Of a DNA stretch of 64,000 nucleotides, positions 56,585 through 64,000 are shown piece after piece; within the stretch, counting starts at the first letter, position 1, and each line of letters begins with the position of its first letter. This stretch comes from Clytia hemisphaerica (lineage: Eukaryota > Cnidaria > Hydrozoa > Leptothecata > Clytiidae), in NCBI GenBank assembly GCA_902728285.1, contig CACVBU010000982.1, forward strand, positions 441,912 to 505,911, written 5' to 3'. The notes beneath the pieces are model-generated. The model searched no databases. It was not told the DNA's origin and saw only the letters and a program-made list of their open reading frames with translations. A program made the position numbers and the translations under genes.

Positions 56585-59500
56585 ATGAAGTAAGTTATCA
56601 GTTTAAAGTAATAAATGAGGGATAGCGTGGATTAGGAGTGCCCCGCTGCGTCTGATTTTGAAACTGTGTTGTGCGATTTCGCATCTTTCCGTTTGGTTAA
56701 AATCATAAATCTTTCAGTGTTTGAAATACAGAAATACAGTAGCAGTTATAGTATTTTACAGAGGTTAGCTTTTTGTTATTTGGCTGTTTGTAATTTTGTT
56801 TTAATGATTACATGGAGTAAGCGAGACAAAAAAAGGGAATTTTGTGAACTAATTAATCATCAAAATGCAGGAAGAAAGTACAGAGCTTCTTCATAAGTAC
56901 AAGTGAGTATCAAAACGTTTTCCGAATCTGATTTCAAATTCTCTTTGAAGTGCTGATATTATCATTTGTTTGATCGAAAAACTGTTTCATCAATCATATC
57001 ACTACCCCCGTTTTTAGTAATAAGTTGGAGATTTGATATTTCACAGAAAAGTGCTACCAACGGGTATTTCGGGTCCCATATCTTCCGAAACACTTTTTTG
57101 TTTGCCTTGAAATTTAACAAACTTCTTAACCTAAGGTTGAACTACCACAGGTGTAAAAATGAACGTTATAGCATAAGTAGAAAAAAGCTCAATTTTTACA
57201 ATCGCAAATTAAACCGCTAAAAATCGCGAATTTTCTCAACCAAAAATACTTTTGATTCTCTAAAACAAGAAAAAAAAATTTTCGCAATTATATTTGACTA
57301 TCAAAAGTTACAGCCATTCTTGTTTCCACTGCCAATTATATCTGGACAGACTTTAGTTTACAAATTTCTTCATTACCTTATTATGTTCCTTTAAGGTGTG
57401 CAGGGCAATTGCGTCAAACTTTCATTTCCTCAATACCGTTGGATGTTGGACCATCACCAACAAAAACGCAACGTAAATGAAATCGGCAACAGCGCAAAAA
57501 ATATTCATAGAAAGATTGCTAAAATTTATCGACCGCCGGTGCGGAGGCGCTTTCTTTCATAGTGGTACCCTTATCTCGTTTTGCCTTGGCTCATTACTTT
57601 GTCTACCATTTACTTTCGGTCTTTTTTAACTAGATTACCCAGGTGTTTCTCTTTTTTTTTCCCTGGATGGCTTTTATTCGGAATTGAATAATCGAGACAT
57701 GAAAAATGACCATATTGTAATCTGTTTTCCAACATATGCTGAAAATCAGAAATGTGGAACATTTTGAGAAAGTTGTATTTTAGAAAAAGTCAGCTACCGT
57801 TTCTGAAATTGTTAAGAAAATAACGTCAAAAGTTTTTTAAAACATTTTTTCAGCTTTATGTTTCCGCTTAAACTTGCAGCTCTTTTGATGGAAATGCATT
57901 AATGAAATCCCATTTCAATCATCGCTACAAAATAAAATTGGTTGAACGAACACGCTCCCTCGCAGCGATGCGAATGAATTAAAAAGAGATTATGACATTG
58001 TTAAATTGTTCTTTAAATGAAATTATTTATGCGCGTGCGCAAGTAAAAGTAAAAGTAAAAGTACATCGCTAATAAAAAAAGGCGAAGTCAAAAAGATAGG
58101 CCTGATTGAAAACATGAGCATTAAATGAAAGTAATTAAATGGTCGTTCAACTTTTTTTCTTTTGAAAATAACAATTTTTCTAAAGAAATATTGACATATT
58201 CGATGGAGTTTACAAGCATTTCTTTATTGAAAGATTGAACAGTTTCTGCGCCATCCTTCATCTTGTAACATACTGTATGCAGATTTTTTGACAGAATTTT
58301 TCTCATTTTTTTACAGAGTCCCTTCGAACATGGAATCGAAAGTTGATGAAGAAGTAATGAGAAATGGTGCAGACCATCCTGCAGAAATGAGCGAGGAACA
58401 ACGGAAGAGATTGGAAAAAATCAAATCCAGAAATGTTGAGCGTTTGGCGCATGATCAAATGAACAGGTGAATTCTCTTTCAAGTTTGGAGTCTTTTTTTC
58501 TGTTGATGAATCATAAGTTTCTTTTAGGAGAACAAAAATTAAAATTCCAAAATCATGATTTCAAACATCCCATGTTGGTATATGACACGGAAAGGGTTAA
58601 CATTTATTTTATGAGGAAAAGGGGTAAATTCGTTTTGATATTAAAATTGATTCTTTCTTCAGATTAATTTTCACGAGAACTAATTTTGTGTTTTCCCGAT
58701 AATAAAACTCGAAAAATCGCATGAGATTGCTGCAATACCGTGCATAATATATAATAATTTTCAAAAATTAAGTTAATTTTATCAGTTATCCCCCTCCCCC
58801 CCTTACTACAATGCTGGTTGTGTATTCCAGCCGAAAAGTTGCAGTTGGCTGACCGACCCATCAGCATTGTAGTAAGGGGGTTTCATGGTTTGCGGAGGAG
58901 CGGAATCGGCCGGAGGAATTTTCGGACGGAGCGGCGGAATTTGACGAAAATTTAGACGGAATTTCGAAAATTGGGTTCTCCGACGGTGACGGAAAATTAG
59001 ACAATTTTAGTGCGGAAAAACAGAATTTAGCAAATTTTCGCGGAATTTCGAAATTGGCAAAAAATATTCAAAATTCGCGGAACTTTTGACAAAAATCTTG
59101 AATTTCAAGGGAATTTTCGGTGACGGAATTTCGGTTAATTCTTAGACGGTTTGACGGAAATTTGAGAAAAATTGGCGGAATAGCGGAATCGGATACCCCA
59201 TGAACCCCCCCCCCCGCCCTTAGCGAGGGGAAAGGAGGAAATTATTTTTCAGTAGTAATGAATCAAAAATTATGCACGGTATCGTGAATTGCTAAATTAA
59301 AGAGCTTGTTTTTAAATAAGAGTGATATCGTTTGCTTACTCATTAATTTAAATTAACAAGCTTTTTTACATTGGATCGATACGGATGTGGAGCAAGATTG
59401 GTCAGAAAGAGGAAAACAAAAACATTATAATATAACAATAGGAAGATACTGTCTGATATGAAACGGGAACACTTATGTAAAAACAAAGCCTTTAAATCTA

Positions 59501-62500
59501 CACACGAAAATTACAAGATCAGATTCTCGGCTGAAAACAACAAATTGGCTTTTCAAGGGCCGCACCTAATGTCACACCTAAAGCCATACTTGCTATCAAA
59601 ATCATAAAAAAGCGAATTAAGGGACTGAGTTCGAGTTTGGACCGCGCCGTCAACTGAAATTTGCAGATTCGCAAAATTAAACCTATTATTACGGAAAATA
59701 TTTTAAAGTATCGATATAAAAGTGATATCTCGGGCGGGGTTTGGGATTACAGTTAAATTCTCTTACTTGGATTAATTTTTTAGCCGGTTTCTTAATTTTT
59801 AGGATTTTCAGCGTTCAAATCTAATAAAAGTTACGATAACAATAGCTATCGATATCTATAGATATTTTTAAATTATGCATACTGAATAAATACGCAAACA
59901 TAGCTATGAGAGGTATTGCGATTTTTTGAAATTGTCTTCATTGATGGGATGAAAAAATCATAAAATTTAACAGAAATTCCAGCTGGGCATTTAGGGAGGG
60001 GGCGAGTTAATTTAGAAATAATAATAATAATAATAATAATAACGAATGTTTTAAGTGGCTGGCTCCGAAAAATTCTAGAGCTTTTAGACAGCTCAAGAAT
60101 TGTTTCCACGAAGGGCCACTACGAACAGAACAAGAACAGTAACAAAAAGGAACAGGAAAATTGGATTTTAAATAATTGGAGAATTAGGTGAAGAAATTTG
60201 CATCTAAAGTTAGATCATGATTAATTTTGCTCTTTTATGGTCATTAGCTATCTGAAAGTTAATAATCGACACAAAATAGCGCACCGCGCTGAATCTAAAA
60301 ATAGATTTTATTTTTGACATAATCATTACCATCGATTTCATTACTCTCGATGTGTTTGTACGAGTTCCAATCCTATCAACCTTTGCGTTAATCTCTTTTG
60401 CACGTTAATTGCATCATTTGATAAAATATATATATAACAACTTGCACGTATCTTTAATTCAGCCGCATTGAATTGTGGGATTGCAACTCGTACAAATGTC
60501 AAAAAAGTGAAAAATAATAATTATGACGTATGTGTTGCGGAGCGCTATTGGAAATCGAATGATCCTCGCATCTCATTTAATGGGCACATGCTGAGTTAAG
60601 TACAAACTTCAACCAGCTTGATATCAATCTTATTAACAGTAGGATTATATGTGTAAACCGTATACAGTAATATTTGAAATATATATGTAACAGTTATCAT
60701 GTTGAACCTTCTCATCGTGAATAATACAAACATCGTCAAAAATACAAAAATGATCGCTCTTTTATTGAAAAATTGACTTAAATATTTTCTTTCTTTACAG
60801 CTTGATCCCAATCTACAAAAGCACTCTTAGTGTTTTAGTATCGGTCTTTCAGTCTTTTGATTATGTTTTTCTTTGACAGCGTAAAAGAATTTCATCTAAT
60901 CTAAACAATGTCCGTTAAGGCCGGTCTCCATTTGCGCGCGCTGCGATCGCACCTTTTGGCTTCAACCCTTTTTGCTCGAAAAAAAGATTACGTCATAAAA
61001 ATGTAGCGCGCGCTCGAAAAAAAAGTTGAGCATATTTTAACTTTTTTCAAGCGTTACGTCATATCGCGCAAATGGAATTGCTTCATTTCTCTTTTGACCA
61101 ATAGCATGGTAGCTTTTCTCGAAAAAGTGCGATCGGAACTTGCGCATATGGAGACCGGCTTTTATAGATTCGTAAGAGAGATGGGAAGTGAAGTCCACTC
61201 TCGCTTTTATACGAACTTCTATTATTCGTTTGTACGGGCCTGCATCATAATGAAGTATTAAGATACAAATAAGATTTTCCAACTACCTACTGTGATACGC
61301 AAATCCAGATTCTTTTTGAGGCGCACATTTAGAAAATACTATAGTAACCAGGTTGTCGAATAGACGAGGCAAAGTTTCTCTTGTAAAGGAAACAAATTTT
61401 CCGCGGGCTCGTTTAACAGATATTTACAATTCTCAGAAGAACATTCATAAATTAGAATTATGTGCAATGATATAATCTGCTTAGCGAACAATAGGTGTCC
61501 CCCATCTTCGATTTTTTAAATGGTAAACTTGCAAGTTGCAAGCAGTTGTATTGCAGGCGCCTGACAATCGTCTCAGTATAGCCAGCAAGAGGAAGTTTGC
61601 AATTACTCGAAAAACTATCGTTGACAAACCATGCAAGAAGTTACACGCGCTTTCAAATAAATAACAGAAAGATTTGACGTGCTACTTTCTGCAATTTCTC
61701 AAACGGCCACCTGCAAATAATCTCAACAGTGCAGCCTCTGCGTAATAGTATGTCGCCACAGGTAAGATTTCATTGAAATCGAAACTGTGGTCACGTTGCT
61801 CATTAGCCAACTTGGTTTTTGTATTATTTCAGGTGTCACCATGTTTCTTTCAAAATTGGACCGCTTTCATTTTATTTCAACCCGATCACCACAATCGTTT
61901 CAGCGGCCATCATTTGGATTTTTGTCATCTTGTGTGTTGTTTATCCTGATGGTGCAAACGACTTCATGAAAGACGTCAAAACTTGGGTCACTGAGAAATG
62001 GACATGGCTGTATGTTGTCACTCAAGATGTGTGGGCTGTTTTTATCATTGCTCTCTATTTTTCGAAATATTCGAACCTCAAATTAGGTATGTATATGTTG
62101 ATTATTTTGTTCGCTGTCATCTATGCGTACACTCGTAGTAGAAGGCTCAAAATACCAGTATTACTTCAAAGGGCCGTAACTTTTGTTACAGAAACTTTCA
62201 CTTTCTTTTTTATTGCGTTTTAGATTGTTTGATTGATGTATAATGAAATTTTAAGAGGTCAAGTTTCGATTTCTGAAATAGGCTCGGCAGTGAACGTGTT
62301 TTTAAGTTAATAATTCCATATGAAGACTCCTATAAACACACAACACTTCATTTCTTTAGGTAAAGATGACGAGAAACCAGAGTTTTCAGATGGGACGTAC
62401 TTCATGATGTTATTTTCAGCTGGTATTGCTATTGGATTATTTTATTATGGTGTCGCAGAGCCTGTCTGGCATTATCGATCTGTGTCTGGTTCAGCACCAT

Positions 62501-63899
62501 TTGGAAATCGATACCATGATAGGTATAATCCACACTGAAAGTGTTTAGTTTCAAATGTTCACTTTTTCCTATTTGTTAACGCCTTACCACATGCATTGCA
62601 TCGAAAGTGTAAACCGGTTTTAATTCACGCTTTTTGTCTGTGAACGCCTTACCACATGCATTGCATCGAAAGTTAAAAACAAATCAACATTATATTTTAT
62701 GGAAGCCTTACCACAACTTCAGAAAAATTAATTTGTGTCAGTTATCTTACCACATCCATTGCTTAAGGCCAACCATATTTCTGATTCGATTTTCTAGATA
62801 TTCGGACAATCAAATGGCTCAAGACGCCATCAATTTGACGTATTTTCATTGGGGGATCCACGGTTGGATTGTGTACGTGATCATCGGCTTGCTGCTCGGA
62901 TTCTTGAGTTACCGAAAAGGATTGCCAATGACGATGAGGACATGCTTCTATCCGATTCTTGGAGACCTCATTTATGGAATCATCGGTGATTTAATCGACA
63001 TCCTATGCATCATTTGCACTATGTTTGGTGTCTGCACGAGTCTTGGTTTGGGAGTCATGCAATTGAACAATGGAATTCATCGAATCAACAGCGATATTGC
63101 TGAAAGTACCGACAACCAAATTATCATCATTTGGTGTGTCACAGCTTTGGCTACCATTTCTGTTATCAGTGGTTTGAAAAACGGAATTCGAAGATTGTCA
63201 GAAGTTTGTTTTGGAATTGGTAAGGTACTACGTTTTAGTTCTTTGACAAAACCATAGATATATAAAGCCCGAAGGGCTAGATGTAAAGCTTTTGCTGAAA
63301 AGTGTGCCGTGGTTAGGTAGGAAATCTAACCTAAGTCACGTTACATTACAATAGAATTTCAACGATTGACCAATCAGAAGCTTCGCGGATTTTCGAAAAC
63401 AATAGCAACAATATTCTTTCCAATACTCACTTTTTTTGTCTGCATCTAGTCCTTTCGGCTTTTTAAATCTACGAACAAAACGTGTTGTCTTCATCTTAAA
63501 ATTTTAACATTTCACTTGCGGGCCTATTTAACTGTGAAATTTTAAAGAAAAAAACATAGCAATCTCGTACCCAGAACCAATTCCACCACTTTTTGGATTC
63601 ACTGATAGACGTAACACAACCTTTCATGAGTGCTGTCATAATCATAGATAAACCGAACTAAGGAACTGGGTTCGAGTTTGACAGCAAACAATTTTCAATT
63701 TCAGGTTGTTTCATCATGTTCTTCATCCTGTACTCCAATGACACTTGGTTCATTCTGAATCTGTTCGTTCAATCTATTGGTTATTACTTGCAATGGATCA
63801 TCCAGTTAGGATTTCACACAGATGCTTTTGCACAAGAAGGAAATGCACCTGACGGCAAAGAAGCACCAAATTGGATTGATGGGTGGACTATCTTTTACT
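56585..63899 (+). CDS. BCCT-family (betaine/carnitine/choline) transporter, 3' end outside the window
   Basis: Six exons seen: 56585-56589, 58317-58466, 61833-62086, 62360-62522, 62798-63219, 63705-63899, with all phases matching (396 codons so far). The first coding exon is only ATG AA before GTAAGT; it reads through to MKVPSNMESKVDE. If this micro-exon is wrong, translation would start at the Met of MESKVDEE in exon 2. After a charged cytosolic N-terminus come FYFNPITTIVSAAIIWIFV (TM1), the BCCT hallmark GTYFMMLFSAGIAIGLFYYG followed by VAEPVWHY, then FHWGIHGWIVYVIIGLLLGF, and FCK-free loops to GLKNGIRRLSEVCFGIG. The last visible exon ends GWTIFY, just before the signature Trp box (FYWAWW...PFVG), which lies beyond 64000. 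A multipass Na+- or H+-coupled uptake system for quaternary ammonium osmolytes or carnitine is inferred from the family. Confidence 0.9.
58873..59221. mobile_element. Element made of degenerate GCGGAATTT words
   Basis: Left TAAGGGGGTTTCATGG is inverted at the right (CCATGAACCCCCCCCC...CCCTTA). Between them GGCGGAATTTGACG, GACGGAATTTCG and GCGGAATAGCGG-like words are iterated in one orientation. In BCCT intron 2. A short inverted CCCTTACTACAATGCT/AGCATTGTAGTAAGGG pair adjoins it at 58798-58880. Confidence 0.65.
60017..60041. repeat. (AAT)n microsatellite
   Basis: About eight AAT units in BCCT intron 2. Confidence 0.95.
60915..61164. mobile_element. TAAGGCCGGTCTCCA MITE, copy 2
   Basis: TTAAGGCCGGTCTCCATTTG at the left is inverted as CATATGGAGACCGGCTTTTA at the right. 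Internal AAGATTACGTCATAAAAA and TGGAATTGCTTCATTT are shared with 35991-36242. In BCCT intron 2. Confidence 0.8.
62575..62770. repeat. Short local duplications (CCTTACCACATGCATTGC)
   Basis: ACGCCTTACCACATGCATTG, continuing CATCGAAAGT, occurs twice about 65 bp apart, with two more diverged TTACCACA... copies following. In BCCT intron 4. Confidence 0.75.
63261..63468. mobile_element. GCCCGAAGGGCTAG MITE, copy 3 (diverged)
   Basis: AAAGCCCGAAGGGCTAGATG at the left and CATCTAGTCCTTTCGGCTTT at the right. About 208 bp, in BCCT intron 5. Confidence 0.7.
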
Positions 63900-64000
63900 G
63901 TAAGTTAATTTCTACGTCAGAAAGTCAGGCAAATAAATGACGTATTAGGATGTATTAGGTTCCAAAATATTTATCTTTGTCGAAATGAGTAAAGAATAGT

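Noticed and set aside
1..64000. CRISPR array
   Set aside because: The tandem repeats found have no unique spacers of constant length and the genome is eukaryotic.

Overview
This is animal nuclear DNA: AT-rich, with genes split by many GT-AG introns, no prokaryotic gene packing, and dense short inverted-repeat elements. The gene set is a TFIIIC subunit, a dystroglycan-pathway CDP-ribitol synthase, an SLC23 transporter, a WSC/aerolysin-like secreted protein, a receptor guanylyl cyclase homologue and an animal BCCT transporter. Together with the AT content this suggests a marine invertebrate, most likely an early-branching animal such as a cnidarian. That placement is inference; no species-level marker is visible.

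Layout. 299-1009 (+): two-exon GTF3C6 homologue. 1468-9220 (+): CRPPA/ISPD in 11 exons, whose lengths sum to 711 nt (236 aa). 19974-9785 (-): SLC23 nucleobase/ascorbate transporter in 12 exons, summing to 1635 nt (544 aa), converging on CRPPA. 20-25.9 kb: gene-free and repeat-rich. 25925-28818 (+): four-exon secreted protein, 593 aa, with signal peptide, WSC domain, Cys/Trp repeats and a C-terminal aerolysin-type pore-forming module. 28.8-34.6 kb: repeats only. 52844-34698 (-): receptor guanylyl cyclase homologue with at least 20 exons. One or two candidate upstream exons lie at 54.2 and 56.3 kb. 41059-41421 (+): methyltransferase fragment nested in one of its introns. 56585 to beyond the window end (+): BCCT-family transporter, six exons seen, 3' end cut off.

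Intron phases agree across each reconstructed gene. This is strong internal support, but no transcript or homology search was available.

The most unusual gene is the receptor cyclase. Its cyclase domain keeps the fold and both metal-binding Asp positions but has lost the residues that recognise guanine and stabilise the transition state. Its extracellular region carries a large N-glycosylated insertion with four CxC motifs. Between and inside the genes are at least ten families of short terminal-inverted-repeat or foldback elements. They include a Harbinger-like MITE in three copies, a 1.6-kb element with TTAA flanks, and elements whose interior is a run of one degenerate short word.
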